A stretch of 64,000 nt of DNA from Romboutsia lituseburensis DSM 797. Its GTDB lineage: Bacteria > Bacillota > Clostridia > Peptostreptococcales > Peptostreptococcaceae. Positions 36,990 through 45,914 of the stretch are shown here, piece after piece. Positions within the stretch are counted from its first letter, which is position 1. Each line of letters begins with the position of its first letter. Under the pieces are notes generated by a model. It worked only from the letters and a program-made list of their open reading frames with translations, searched no databases and had not been told where the DNA came from. The position numbers were made by a program, and so were the translations under genes. The stretch covers positions 186,001 to 250,000 of the forward strand of contig NZ_FNGW01000004.1 in NCBI RefSeq assembly GCF_900103615.1, in the 5' to 3' direction.

Positions 36990-37472
36990 ATGAAAAAAAT
37001 TAAATTAATAGCTGCATTTACATTAATAATTATAGTTTGTACAACAACTAATTCTATATGCCTAGATAATCAATATAATTATGGTAATGATATATGGATA
37101 AACAATATGAGCGATAATGATCTAAAAGTAACTATAGAAAATGTAGATTTAAGAAAAGAAAAGATTAATGTGGGAAAAAATTATGATGCTTCAGCTATTA
37201 TCACAATGAAAGTATCTAATAATGGGAAATATGACGTTGAATTATCAAATATAGATATTTATCCATATCAAGGTGGCAAAGAAACCAAATATTTTGTAAG
37301 TACAGGAAAAGAAAATATTACAGGTTTTATAGGAAATATAAAAAGTGGTGAAAGTACAACCATTAAAATGGGTGTAACTTTATTTAATGCAATTGATCCT
37401 ATAAAATTAGAAATGACTAATATAGAAGATATAACTAATGAAAAAGTAGTAAAAACAATAAATATAAAGTAA
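36990..37472 (+). CDS. Secreted Ig-like/DUF4352-like protein
   Basis: A 160-residue exported protein with a signal peptide (1-23, ending TTTNSICLD). A single beta-sandwich domain follows, with alternating strands (ASAIITMKVSNNGKYDVEL, then KSGESTTIKMGVTLF). It resembles DUF4352-like extracellular domains by pattern. The Cys at the end of the signal region is not in a clear lipobox. ATG 36990 follows TAGGAGG. The function is unknown. Confidence 0.65.
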   Translation: MKKIKLIAAFTLIIIVCTTTNSICLDNQYNYGNDIWINNMSDNDLKVTIENVDLRKEKINVGKNYDASAIITMKVSNNGKYDVELSNIDIYPYQGGKETKYFVSTGKENITGFIGNIKSGESTTIKMGVTLFNAIDPIKLEMTNIEDITNEKVVKTINIK

Positions 37473-37474
37473 AC

Positions 37475-37507
37475 AAAAAAAGAAAAGCATATGCTTTTCT
37501 TTTTTTA
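37475..37507. terminator. Bidirectional terminator
   Basis: AAAAAAAGAAAAGCAT and its exact complement form a loopless long palindrome between the secreted-protein gene and the convergent ferredoxin gene. Confidence 0.85.
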
Positions 37508-37511
37508 TGTA

Positions 37512-37682
37512 TTATTCTGGTTGAGGAGCATCTACTGGACAGACACTGTTACAAGTACCACATTCTATACATATTTCAGGGTCTATAACGTATTTGTCAT
37601 CTCCTGCAGATATACAGCTAACTGGACATTCAGGTTCACAAGCCCCACAGCTTATACATGCATCGTTTATTTTATATGCCAT
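37512..37682 (-). CDS. 2[4Fe-4S] ferredoxin
   Basis: A 56-residue bacterial-type ferredoxin. It begins MAYKINDACISCGACEPECP and has a second cluster motif CIECGTCNSVCP. Both CxxCxxCxxxCP sets are complete, so two [4Fe-4S] clusters are expected. It is a low-potential electron carrier. Here it could accept electrons from the indolepyruvate oxidoreductase encoded at 41.8-44.2 kb or from other oxidoreductases. ATG at 37682-37680 has TAAGGAGGA upstream. A plus-strand frame across it is not real. Confidence 0.95.
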   Translation of the reverse strand: MAYKINDACISCGACEPECPVSCISAGDDKYVIDPEICIECGTCNSVCPVDAPQPE

Positions 37683-37893
37683 TTTAAAGTCCTCCTTAAA
37701 TTGAATTCATATTATATAATACCCAAAAAAATACTTTTTTATCACAAAATTATAAAAAAATTTTAATGTGTTTATTTAAATGCCTTTGGAGATTATAAAA
37801 TATAAGAAAAATAAAAAATATAAATTTTAAATCGAGTTAAAAATGTAAAAAAATACATATAATCCCATAAATTTAATCTTACAAATTTGTTCT

Positions 37894-37922
37894 TTGATTT
37901 ATTTTGTATAACAATGTATAAT
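37894..37922 (+). promoter_or_regulatory. Sigma-A-type promoter of the glycosyltransferase gene
   Basis: TTGATT (37894-37899) and TATAAT (37917-37922) are 17 bases apart, 25 bases before ATG 37948. Confidence 0.55.
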
Positions 37923-37947
37923 TATTCTATAAAAAAAGGAGGCTTAC

Positions 37948-38874
37948 ATGAGTTATTACAATGATGATCAAAATAAAATAAGGCGAAGAAAAGTAAGCAC
38001 TAATGTAGAGCATGCTCAAATTTCAAAGCCAAATAATTTGGATGGTAGAAGTAAAGTTAATAATATAAACAGAGAAAAAATACCAGTGGATAGGTCTAAA
38101 GCAATTAGTGAAGGCTCAAAAAAATCTACTAGTAGAAAACAAAGGAAAGTTGAAAATAGAAAAAAATCAGCCAGAGCTTTAAGTAAGAAACTTTTAGTAC
38201 TTATGTTAGTTGTATTGGTACTAACATCTGCGGTTGGTTCGGTATTTATACTTACAGCATTAAAAGGATCTGAAAGAGTAGATATGGCATTATTAGAATC
38301 AAAATATATAAGTAGTGAAGTTGTAAGTAATGATCAGATCCCTAAGTATTTAAAAGATGCTGTAGTTTCAATAGAAGATGAAAGGTTTTATAAACATAAT
38401 GGAGTGGATGAGATTTCATTATTAAGATCAGTAGTTCATAATGTACTATCTAATAGTACTCAAGGCGGCAGTACTATAGAAATGCAAATTTCAAAAAACC
38501 TACTTACTGATGATGATAAAACTATAAAAAGAAAGATAAGAGACATATATAATGCTACTTCTATGGATAAAAATATGACCAAAGACGATATATTAGGAGT
38601 ATATTTAAATAATATTTATTTAGGAAAATCATCATACGGAGTAGGTAAAGGTTCTAAAGTTTACTTTGGAAAAAATGTAAGTGAATTAAGCTTAGCTCAA
38701 TGTGCTATGCTTGCAGGTATAACTAACAACCCTGCAAGATATAGTGAACATAGAGAAGCTAAAAGAAGACAAGAAACTATATTATATAAAATGAATGAAC
38801 TTGGATATATAAATGATGTAGAGTATAAAAATGCTTTATCTGAAGAAGTACCATTCAAGTCTGAAATAAAATAA
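37948..38874 (+). CDS. Monofunctional peptidoglycan glycosyltransferase (GT51)
   Basis: A 308-residue membrane-bound glycan polymerase. The cytoplasmic N-terminus is long and basic (1-85) and one helix follows (about 88-110). The GT51 domain (about 115-300) carries SIEDERFYKHNGVD (catalytic Glu), QGGSTIEMQISKNL and VYLNNIYLGKSSYGVG. No transpeptidase domain follows, unlike class A PBPs. The motif normally reading QGGSTITQQ is changed to QGGSTIEMQ. ATG 37948 has AAAGGAGG upstream. Confidence 0.9.
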   Translation: MSYYNDDQNKIRRRKVSTNVEHAQISKPNNLDGRSKVNNINREKIPVDRSKAISEGSKKSTSRKQRKVENRKKSARALSKKLLVLMLVVLVLTSAVGSVFILTALKGSERVDMALLESKYISSEVVSNDQIPKYLKDAVVSIEDERFYKHNGVDEISLLRSVVHNVLSNSTQGGSTIEMQISKNLLTDDDKTIKRKIRDIYNATSMDKNMTKDDILGVYLNNIYLGKSSYGVGKGSKVYFGKNVSELSLAQCAMLAGITNNPARYSEHREAKRRQETILYKMNELGYINDVEYKNALSEEVPFKSEIK

Positions 38875-38885
38875 AGAGGTGTAAA

Positions 38886-39305
38886 ATGAACGAATATAAA
38901 TTTAATTATGAAGAAAAAGAATATATATTATCTCAAAAAAATTGTAGCGATATAATTAATGATGAAGAAAAGCCAGTAAAAGGAACTTCATTAGATAAAA
39001 TATTAAATATATTAAATGAATCTGATGATATTGACTTTGATATAGAATATTATCAAGAAGCTTGCCCAGAATGTTTAGCAGGGGTTAAAGAAAAGCAAAA
39101 ATTCTTTGGTTTTTTAGAATATCATTTTTATATATTTACTAAAAATGGAGAGTATGTAATTAGTGATATCGATAATGATTATCAAGGATTATCTTTTAAT
39201 AAATTATCAAGAAGTGGTAAGGTAGATGATAGTTATATAGTTAGTATTATAGTTTGTGAAAACTGTCAAGATTATATAGTTCAAATTGAAAATTGTATAG
39301 TATAA
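38886..39305 (+). CDS. Unknown protein with two CxxC motifs
   Basis: A 139-residue acidic protein, unrecognised. Two Cys pairs, CPEC (about 61-64) and CENC (about 126-129), could bind one zinc or iron. It is otherwise beta-rich (FGFLEYHFYIFTKNGEYVIS). There is no export signal. It starts 11 bases after the glycosyltransferase stop with AGAGGTG, so it is in the same transcript. A terminator follows. Confidence 0.6.
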   Translation: MNEYKFNYEEKEYILSQKNCSDIINDEEKPVKGTSLDKILNILNESDDIDFDIEYYQEACPECLAGVKEKQKFFGFLEYHFYIFTKNGEYVISDIDNDYQGLSFNKLSRSGKVDDSYIVSIIVCENCQDYIVQIENCIV

Positions 39306-39307
39306 AA

Positions 39308-39342
39308 TAAAAAAAGCTATCTATTTTAAGATAGCTTTTTTA
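39308..39342 (+). terminator. Intrinsic terminator after the CxxC protein gene
   Basis: AAAAAAGCTATCT and AGATAGCTTTTTT form the stem and T-run. Confidence 0.88.
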
Positions 39343-39383
39343 TATATTAAGGTATTATAAATTATCTGGTTTGTAGATAAGTT

Positions 39384-39488
39384 ATAATACCAACTGCTAG
39401 GCTTGAGCAACTGACCTGTTTTTTAGGTCGTTGGCGACAGAAAGTGTAGCGCCCACGCAGTGGCTTAAGCTAAGCGACTTTTTTATTT
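39384..39488 (+). repeat. Interspersed intergenic repeat, copy B (long form)
   Basis: The longest copy of the family. A first hairpin is CAAC(T)GACCT/AGGTCGTTG with a GTTTTTT loop. A second is GTTGGCG/CGCCCAC around ACAGAAAGTGTAG. It then has GGCTTAAGCTAAGCGAC and a T-run. It lies 41 bases beyond the preceding terminator and next to the end of the convergent SIMPL gene. Confidence 0.8.
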
Positions 39489-39495
39489 TAAATTA

Positions 39496-40143
39496 TTAAA
39501 AAGGAAAAGTAGAAAAAACGGCTTCTACTTCAGCTATTATTTTCACTACACCTGGAGCAATATCTTGATAATAACTATTAGAGCTAGAAGAATATGTAAT
39601 AGCATAAACAGGTGAGCTTAATTCTGTTATTTTATTAGGTATTGGATTATATTTAACATTAAAGCTCTTAGCTAATAAACCTGCTTTATTTAGCGCATCT
39701 TGGGTAGCTTTTTTTAGTGCACGATTATAATATTGAGTTGGATTAGAAAGAACAAAATCAACATTGATTTCATCGTTAGCTCCATTTTCTATAATTAAAG
39801 AATAAACATCACCAAGTTTATTAAAATCATCTAGAAGAACACTTATAACATTAGTAACTTTATATGATAAAAAAGTATTGTTGCTTAAATTATAATTTTT
39901 ACTCACAGATAAATTTTCACTATGAATATTTTCTTCAGCAATTCCATAATCTTCTAAGCTCATCAGAACTCTATCTGTAATTTCTTTATTTTTATCTTGA
40001 GCTTCCTCTAAACTTATATTATCAGTAGAAATTTTTACTTTTAATCTAGCCATATCCGAATTTACTTCTATATAGCCTGTGCCATGAACAGATAAAGAGC
40101 CTTTATCTGTTGGCATATACATATTATTATTTCTAAATTGCAT
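39496..40143 (-). CDS. SIMPL-domain (DUF541) protein
   Basis: A 215-residue protein consisting of one SIMPL domain. It starts with SLSVHGTGYIEVNSDMARLK, the family's G-x-G-x-V/I strand, followed by KVKISTDNISLEEAQDKN. It has YYNRALKKATQDALNKAGLLA as the conserved helix and AEVEAVFS at the end. No signal peptide, so probably cytoplasmic, unlike many relatives. The function of the family is unclear (stress or signalling associations). A single gene. Confidence 0.85.
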   Translation of the reverse strand: MQFRNNNMYMPTDKGSLSVHGTGYIEVNSDMARLKVKISTDNISLEEAQDKNKEITDRVLMSLEDYGIAEENIHSENLSVSKNYNLSNNTFLSYKVTNVISVLLDDFNKLGDVYSLIIENGANDEINVDFVLSNPTQYYNRALKKATQDALNKAGLLAKSFNVKYNPIPNKITELSSPVYAITYSSSSNSYYQDIAPGVVKIIAEVEAVFSTFPF

Positions 40144-40232
40144 TTACATCAACTCCCTAAAATTTATAGTAATCAATAAATTATATTATAAAAAATTGAA
40201 ATTTATGAAATTATCAGATAATATATAAATGA

Positions 40233-40261
40233 TTAACAAAGAAATTGTAGTGTGTTATAAT
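40233..40261 (+). promoter_or_regulatory. Sigma-A-type promoter of the aminotransferase gene
   Basis: TTAACA (40233-40238) and TATAAT (40256-40261) are 17 bases apart. The promoter falls inside a possible upstream extension of the ORF, supporting the start at 40340. Confidence 0.7.
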
Positions 40262-40339
40262 ACTATTGGGAAAACATTAACACGGACATTTCAAAAATCA
40301 ACTCGCAAAAAGATAAAACATTATACTAGGGGTGATGAT

Positions 40340-41608
40340 ATGAGTCAAAGTATGGCGGCTAAACATTCAATATGGCCAAGAGAAAAAGATATAATATTTA
40401 ATTTATCAGCAAGAGCACAACAAGCAGAGAAAGAATTAGGAACAAATAATGTAATAAATGCTACTATAGGTGCTCTTATGGATGATGAAGGTAAGTTAAT
40501 AACTATGGACACTGTTTATGATGAATATAAATCATTAGATAATAAAGATATATCAGCATATGCAGCGCTTGAAGGTCAACCTGATTATCTTGAAGCAGTT
40601 AAAAAAGTATGCTTCAAAGATTATCTTCCAGAAGGATATATAAAGGCAGTCGCATCTCCAGGTGGAAGCGGTGCTATAAAATTAGCTGCTTGGAACTATA
40701 CAGAAGAAGGAGATGAAGTGTTAACATCAGATTGGTTCTGGAGTCCTTATGTAAGTATAACAGAGGAAATCGGAAGAAAAGTAACTACATATAAGTTATT
40801 TGACGAACAAAATAACTTCAACTTTAATTCATTTAAAGAAAGTTTTTTAAATATAGCTAGTAAGCAAGAAAGAATATTTACTATTTTAAATACACCAGCA
40901 CATAACCCAACTGGATATAGTATTCCAGATGAAGAGTGGGACAAGATAATAGATTTAGCTAAAGAAGTATCTAAAAATCCAGATAAAAAAATAATTTTCT
41001 TTGTAGATATAGCTTATATAGATTTTGCAAGCGATGATAATGCTAGTAGAAAATTCTTTAAAAAATTCTCGAATCTTCCTGAAAATGTACTTACAATAGT
41101 AGGATTTAGTATGTCAAAAGGATTTACTGCTTACGGAATGAGAATGGGATCTGCAATATGTATAACTTCAAGTGAAAATGTTTCTGAAGAATTCTATTAT
41201 GCTTGTGTACATTCATGTAGAGCAAACTGGTCAAACTGTAATAGAGGAGCAATGAAGTTACTTTCTAATATAGTTAATGACGAGGCTAAATTTAAAGCAT
41301 ATACTGAAGAAAAAAATAAACATAAACAAATGTTAAGAAGAAGAGCTGATGTATTTGTTAAAGAAGCTGAAAAAGTAGGATTAGATATACTTCCTTACAG
41401 AGATGGATTCTTTGTTAGTATACCATGCGAAAATTCAAGAGCTGTATGTGAAGAATTAACTAAAGATAATTTATTCATGGTGCCATTAAAAGCAGGACTT
41501 AGATTTGCTGTATGTGCAGTAAATGAGGATAAATGTAAAATTGCTCCTAGCATGATAAAAAATGCTCTTGAGTATATAAAAAGCAAAGATTTAGCAGAAG
41601 TTAAGTAA
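40340..41608 (+). CDS. Class I/II aminotransferase
   Basis: A 422-residue PLP-dependent aminotransferase, probably for aromatic or other amino acids. It has the class I/II fold: substrate/cofactor loop PGGSGAIKLAAWNYTEEGDE, NTPAHNPTGYSIPDEEW, the Asp in FFVDIAYIDF and the PLP Lys in GFSMSKGFTAYGMRMG. ATG 40340 has AGGGGTGA upstream. Upstream of iorAB and buk, it would deliver 2-keto acids to the oxidoreductase, an oxidative Stickland route. Substrate is inferred. Confidence 0.88.
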   Translation: MSQSMAAKHSIWPREKDIIFNLSARAQQAEKELGTNNVINATIGALMDDEGKLITMDTVYDEYKSLDNKDISAYAALEGQPDYLEAVKKVCFKDYLPEGYIKAVASPGGSGAIKLAAWNYTEEGDEVLTSDWFWSPYVSITEEIGRKVTTYKLFDEQNNFNFNSFKESFLNIASKQERIFTILNTPAHNPTGYSIPDEEWDKIIDLAKEVSKNPDKKIIFFVDIAYIDFASDDNASRKFFKKFSNLPENVLTIVGFSMSKGFTAYGMRMGSAICITSSENVSEEFYYACVHSCRANWSNCNRGAMKLLSNIVNDEAKFKAYTEEKNKHKQMLRRRADVFVKEAEKVGLDILPYRDGFFVSIPCENSRAVCEELTKDNLFMVPLKAGLRFAVCAVNEDKCKIAPSMIKNALEYIKSKDLAEVK

Positions 41609-41612
41609 ATAA

Positions 41613-41645
41613 AAAATAGGTCTATTTTAAAGTAGACCTATTTTC
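41613..41645 (+). terminator. Intrinsic terminator after the aminotransferase gene
   Basis: AAAATAGGTCTA pairs with TAGACCTATTTT around an eight-base loop, then TTTTC. Confidence 0.88.
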
Positions 41646-41671
41646 AAAAATAAAATGACCACATAGTTAAT

Positions 41672-41748
41672 GCATTTTGAGTAATATATGTAGCCCAAGT
41701 GAGAATGAGGGTGGCATAGTTAGCGACATAATCAAAGTGAATTTTTAG
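41672..41748 (+). repeat. Interspersed intergenic repeat, copy D (degenerate)
   Basis: It shares ATTTTGAG.AA and G.AGCC with copy C (17 of 22 positions by eye) and the 3' end CAAAGTGAATTTTTAG with copy A. The centre has GCCC/GGGTGGC instead of the canonical hairpin. It lies 27 bases beyond the preceding terminator and within the iorA leader. Confidence 0.55.
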
Positions 41749-41797
41749 TAAAAGGGAATAGATGAAACTGAAAAATTATTATGGGGGAATAAAAACT

Positions 41798-43597
41798 ATG
41801 AAAAAGTTAATGACAGGTAACGAGGCAATAGCTCGTGGAGCTTATGAATCTGGTGTAAAATATGCATCTGCATATCCAGGAACTCCAAGTACAGAAATTT
41901 TAGAAAACATAGCTACATATAAAAATGATATAGTAGCTGAATGGGCTCCAAATGAAAAGGTTGCATTAGAAGCAGTTATAGGGGGATCTATAGCAGGAGC
42001 AAGAACAATAGCTTCTATGAAGCATGTTGGTATAAACGTAGCAGCAGACCCATTATTTACATTTGCTTATACAGGAGTAAATGGAGGTATGGTATTAGTA
42101 TCTGCTGATGAACCAGGAATGCATTCATCTCAAAATGAACAAGATAATAGAAATTATGCTAAATTTGCTAAAATAGCTTTATTTGAGCCAGCAACTAGCC
42201 AAGAAGCTAAAGATATGTTAAAAGAAGCTTTTGAAGTAAGTGAAAAATATGATACTCCAGTTTTATATAGAGTTACAACAAGACTTTGTCATTCAAAGGG
42301 AATAGTTGAATGTACAGATAGAGTAGAAGTTGGAATAAAAGATTATGCTAAAAATCCACAGAAAAATCTTACTGTTCCAGCACATGCTAGAGTATTAAGA
42401 TACTCAGTAGAAGACAGATTGAATAAATTAGAAGAATACTCAAACAACACACCTCTTAACTATTATGAAATAAACGATACTAAAATAGGTATAATATCAT
42501 CAGGAATGTGTCACATGTATGCAAAAGAAGTATTCGGTGACAACGCATCATACATGAAATTAGGATTTACAAATCCTCTACCAATGGACAAAATAAAAGA
42601 ATTCGCATCAAAAGTAGATAAAATATATGTTATAGAAGAAAATGATCCATTTATAGAAGATCAAATGAAAATGGCTGGAATAGAGTGCTCAGGTAAAGAT
42701 ATATTACCGATAACAGGAGAAATGACTCCAGATACAATAAGAAAATCAATCTTTGGAAAAGCAAATGACACAGTTCAATACAATAAAGAATTAGTTGTTC
42801 CAAGACCTCCAGGATTATGTGCAGGCTGTCCACATAGAGGATTCTTCTATGAATTAGGAAAGAGAAAAAATGTTATGGTTACAGGAGATATAGGATGCTA
42901 TACTCTTGGATTTGCACCTCCATATAATGCAATGGATACAGTTGTATGTATGGGAGCAAGTTTAAGTACAGGACATGGAGCTCAAAAAGTATTTAATATG
43001 AAAGATGACAACAAAATGAGAGTTGTAGGTGTATTAGGAGATTCTACATTCTTCCATACAGGTGTTAACTCATTATTAGATGTTGTATACAATAAAGGAA
43101 ATTCAATATCTGTAATATTAGATAATAGAATAACAGGTATGACAGGTCATCAACAAAATCCAGGAACAGGATATACACTACAAGGTGAAGTAACTAATGA
43201 AGTAGATATAGAAGCATTAGTTAAAGCTTGTGGAGTTAAACAAATAAGATGTATAGATCCTAATAACTTAAAAGAAGTAAAAGAAACATTAGATTGGGCA
43301 TTTGAGCTAGAAGAGCCTTCAGTAATAATAACTAGATGGCCATGTGTTCTTAAAAAATTCTCTAAGCAAGATATAGAAGAATTTAATAGTCCATTTACTT
43401 CTAAGTGTGAAGTAGATCATGATTCTTGTATAGGATGTAAGGCATGTATGAAAACTGGATGTCCAGCAATATCATTTGATAAAGATATTAAGAAGGTAAA
43501 TATAGATAAAAACCAATGTGTAGGATGTAATGTATGTTCACAAACATGTCCTAAAGATGCAATATCTAATAATAGATTAGCTAAGGAGGTAAACTAA
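41798..43597 (+). CDS. iorA: Indolepyruvate:ferredoxin oxidoreductase alpha subunit
   Basis: A 599-residue TPP-dependent subunit that oxidatively decarboxylates aryl-pyruvates to aryl-acetyl-CoA, reducing ferredoxin. It begins KKLMTGNEAIARGAYESG. The TPP domain has CAGCPHRGFFYELG and VTGDIGCYTLG. The C-terminal ferredoxin domain has CIGCKACMKTGCP and CVGCNVCSQTCPKDA. ATG 41798 is chosen over ATG 41762 because GGGGGAATAA precedes it. iorB follows after one base. Confidence 0.95.
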   Translation: MKKLMTGNEAIARGAYESGVKYASAYPGTPSTEILENIATYKNDIVAEWAPNEKVALEAVIGGSIAGARTIASMKHVGINVAADPLFTFAYTGVNGGMVLVSADEPGMHSSQNEQDNRNYAKFAKIALFEPATSQEAKDMLKEAFEVSEKYDTPVLYRVTTRLCHSKGIVECTDRVEVGIKDYAKNPQKNLTVPAHARVLRYSVEDRLNKLEEYSNNTPLNYYEINDTKIGIISSGMCHMYAKEVFGDNASYMKLGFTNPLPMDKIKEFASKVDKIYVIEENDPFIEDQMKMAGIECSGKDILPITGEMTPDTIRKSIFGKANDTVQYNKELVVPRPPGLCAGCPHRGFFYELGKRKNVMVTGDIGCYTLGFAPPYNAMDTVVCMGASLSTGHGAQKVFNMKDDNKMRVVGVLGDSTFFHTGVNSLLDVVYNKGNSISVILDNRITGMTGHQQNPGTGYTLQGEVTNEVDIEALVKACGVKQIRCIDPNNLKEVKETLDWAFELEEPSVIITRWPCVLKKFSKQDIEEFNSPFTSKCEVDHDSCIGCKACMKTGCPAISFDKDIKKVNIDKNQCVGCNVCSQTCPKDAISNNRLAKEVN

Positions 43598-43598
43598 T

Positions 43599-44192
43599 AT
43601 GACTAAGAGTGTCCTTTTGGTAGGTGTAGGGGGTCAAGGAACTATACTTGCAAGTAAATTATTAACTACTGGGCTTATGGAAGCTGGATATGATGTAAAA
43701 ATGAGTGAAATACACGGAATGAGTCAAAGAGGTGGATCAGTATCTTCACAAGTTAGATATGGGGATAGTGTATGTTCTCCAGTTATAGAAATAGGTGGGG
43801 CAGATATATTAGTTTCATTTGAAAAGATGGAAGCTTTAAGATGGTTAGAATATTTAAAACCAGAGGGAAAAATAGTTTATAATAACTATAGAATGGATTC
43901 TATGCCAGTACTTACAGGAAAAGCTGAATATAAAGAAAATGAAATAGAAGCAGAGCTTGAAAGATTAGATGCTAGAAAGCTAAATGCGGCAGATAAGGCA
44001 GTAGAATTAGGTAATGCAAAGGTAATGAATATAATACTATTAGGTGCATTAGTTAAATCTATGGAACTAGAACATATAAACTGGGAAAATATAATAAGAG
44101 ATAATGTAAAAGAAAAATTTGTTGATATAAATATAAAAGCATTTAATGAAGGTATGAAATTAGTTACTAAGGAAGCGCTAGCAACAAATTAA
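43599..44192 (+). CDS. iorB: Indolepyruvate:ferredoxin oxidoreductase beta subunit
   Basis: A 197-residue gamma-type subunit of the 2-ketoacid oxidoreductase family and the partner of IorA. It begins KSVLLVGVGGQGTILASKLL with the family's GxGGQG nucleotide loop and has HGMSQRGGSVSSQVRYG. Its ATG follows the iorA stop within a few bases and AAGGAGG lies inside iorA, so they are cotranslated. Confidence 0.95.
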   Translation: MTKSVLLVGVGGQGTILASKLLTTGLMEAGYDVKMSEIHGMSQRGGSVSSQVRYGDSVCSPVIEIGGADILVSFEKMEALRWLEYLKPEGKIVYNNYRMDSMPVLTGKAEYKENEIEAELERLDARKLNAADKAVELGNAKVMNIILLGALVKSMELEHINWENIIRDNVKEKFVDINIKAFNEGMKLVTKEALATN

Positions 44193-44198
44193 TATGAT

Positions 44199-44242
44199 AA
44201 TTAAGCTATTATGAGTTAGATTACTTGTAATAGCTTAATTTA
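44199..44242 (+). other. Stem-loop between iorB and buk
   Basis: AATTAAGCTATTA pairs with TAATAGCTTAATT (13 bp) around a 16-base loop. No T-run follows, so partial termination or transcript stabilisation fits better than a full terminator. Confidence 0.6.
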
Positions 44243-44318
44243 AATATAGTTTTAATAACAAAAGACAAAAGGGAATATGCATCTATAGGCAAATATTTAT
44301 TAGTCAAAGGGGAAATTT

Positions 44319-45404
44319 ATGAACTACAGAATATTAGCTATAAATCCAGGGTCTACATCTACTAAGATAGCAGTGTATGATAATGAAGAACAAATATTAG
44401 TAAAAGGAATTGATCACCTAGCATCAGATTTAGAAAAGTACAATAGAATACAAGATCAATTTGATATGAGAAAAGAAGAGGTTTTAAAAGTACTTAATGA
44501 AAATAATATAGAAATTAATTCTTTAAGCGCAGTTGTAGGTAGAGGGGGATTACTTCCACCTGTAAAATCCGGAGCTTACTTAGTAAACAATGAAATGATA
44601 GATAGATTAAAAAATAGACCTGTTGTAGAGCATGCGTCAAATTTAGGCGCTATAATATCTTATGAAATAGCAAAACCTTTAGGTATAAATGCTTATATAT
44701 ATGACTCGGTGGCAGTTGATGAACTAACTGATGTTGCTAGATTATCAGGAATTAAAGGTATGGATAGAACAAGTTTAAGCCATGCTCTTAACTCTAGAGC
44801 AATGGCAATAAAGTTTGCTAAAAATAATAATAAAAAATATAGCGATTTAAATTTAATAGTAGCGCACCTAGGTGGAGGTATAACTGTAAGTGTTCATGAA
44901 AAAGGAAGAATGGTAGATATAGTTTCAGATGATGAAGGTTCATTTTCACCAGAAAGAGCAGGAAGAGTTCCTTGTAAAAAATTAATAGATAATTGTTTTT
45001 CAGGTAAGTATACTCACAAAGAAATGTTAAAAATGATAAGAGGCAAAGGTGGGATAGTTTCTTATTTAAATACAGTTGATTTAAGAGAAGTAGAGTCTAT
45101 GATAAATGATGGCAATGAAGATGCTAAATTAGTACATGAGGCTATGGCTTATCAAGTTTCAAAATCAATAGGAGAATTAGCAACTGTTGTTGAAGGAAAA
45201 GTAGATGCAATTGTTATAACAGGAGGAATAGCACATTCTAAAGTTATGACTAATAATATTAAGAAAAGAGTAGAATTCATATCTCATGTTGAAATAATGC
45301 CAGGAGAAAATGAACTAGAATCATTATCATTTGGAGCTTTAAGGGTATTAACAGGAGAAGAAAACGCAAGAGAATATAGTGAAGAAGTACTAGCTAATGC
45401 CTAA
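44319..45404 (+). CDS. buk: Butyrate kinase-type acyl kinase
   Basis: A 361-residue ASKHA-fold kinase that makes ATP from acyl-phosphate. It has RILAINPGSTSTKIAVYDN, VVGRGGLLPPVKSG, AHLGGGITVSVHEKG and VITGGIAHSKVM. All are typical of butyrate and branched-chain fatty acid kinases. No phosphotransacylase gene accompanies it. Beside iorAB it may use aryl-acetyl- or branched acyl-phosphates; this is inference. ATG 44319 follows AAAGGGGA. Confidence 0.93.
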   Translation: MNYRILAINPGSTSTKIAVYDNEEQILVKGIDHLASDLEKYNRIQDQFDMRKEEVLKVLNENNIEINSLSAVVGRGGLLPPVKSGAYLVNNEMIDRLKNRPVVEHASNLGAIISYEIAKPLGINAYIYDSVAVDELTDVARLSGIKGMDRTSLSHALNSRAMAIKFAKNNNKKYSDLNLIVAHLGGGITVSVHEKGRMVDIVSDDEGSFSPERAGRVPCKKLIDNCFSGKYTHKEMLKMIRGKGGIVSYLNTVDLREVESMINDGNEDAKLVHEAMAYQVSKSIGELATVVEGKVDAIVITGGIAHSKVMTNNIKKRVEFISHVEIMPGENELESLSFGALRVLTGEENAREYSEEVLANA

Positions 45405-45440
45405 ATATTAGCAAAAATATTATAATGTTTTAGATGAACT

Positions 45441-45486
45441 AAAAATAATGAGTTGTATATTAAGATAAATACAACTCATTATTTTT
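45441..45486. terminator. Bidirectional terminator after buk
   Basis: AAAAATAATGAGTTGTAT pairs with ATACAACTCATTATTTTT around a ten-base loop. It serves buk and the convergent DUF1540 gene. Confidence 0.9.
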
Positions 45487-45520
45487 ATTATTAAGCAATA
45501 TTTAAAACTTATAAACTAAA

Positions 45521-45835
45521 TTAGTCGTTACATATAAATGTTTCACAAGTAGCGTTTTGTGCATTTATTTTAACGCTAGGAGCTTTACAGCATTCATTTT
45601 CATTGTAATTACATTTATAAGCTTGACAAGATATACCACTTGTTTTAGTGCAAGTACATCCTTCACTACCACAGTTTGTCATTCCAGAAGAAGCTCTATC
45701 TTGGAATGATGCACAATTAGTAGCAGATGTAGATGTAGCACTAGCTCCAGTAACACTTATACCACCAGCATAACACATACTAGAATTATTATGAACACAA
45801 TTAGTTGCAGAACAACTTAAATTACCATTTGACAT
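45521..45835 (-). CDS. Cysteine-rich protein with two DUF1540 domains
   Basis: A 104-residue protein with 15 Cys. It carries two copies of the DUF1540 pattern (C-x4-C-x6-C ... C): SCSATNCVHNNSSMCYAG near the N-terminus and SCQAYKCNYNENECCKAP near the C-terminus. The linker is Ser/Thr/Ala-rich. DUF1540 proteins are common in spore-forming clostridia and probably bind metal. ATG 45835 follows AGGAGGT. It is probably a single gene. Confidence 0.85.
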   Translation of the reverse strand: MSNGNLSCSATNCVHNNSSMCYAGGISVTGASATSTSATNCASFQDRASSGMTNCGSEGCTCTKTSGISCQAYKCNYNENECCKAPSVKINAQNATCETFICND

Positions 45836-45914
45836 ATTAATATACCTCCTAATGATGTTTTCTAATTTAGTATGTGAAAATAGAATAATTTTATGTAGTA
45901 AATTAGAAATGCTA

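Noticed and set aside
37491-37766. Plus-strand 91-codon frame
   Set aside because: It is antisense to a complete 2[4Fe-4S] ferredoxin gene with a good ribosome site on the minus strand; the plus frame has none and runs through a terminator.
40229-40339. N-terminal extension of the aminotransferase
   Set aside because: A good promoter lies inside it and the strong ribosome site is at 40328, so the start is ATG 40340.
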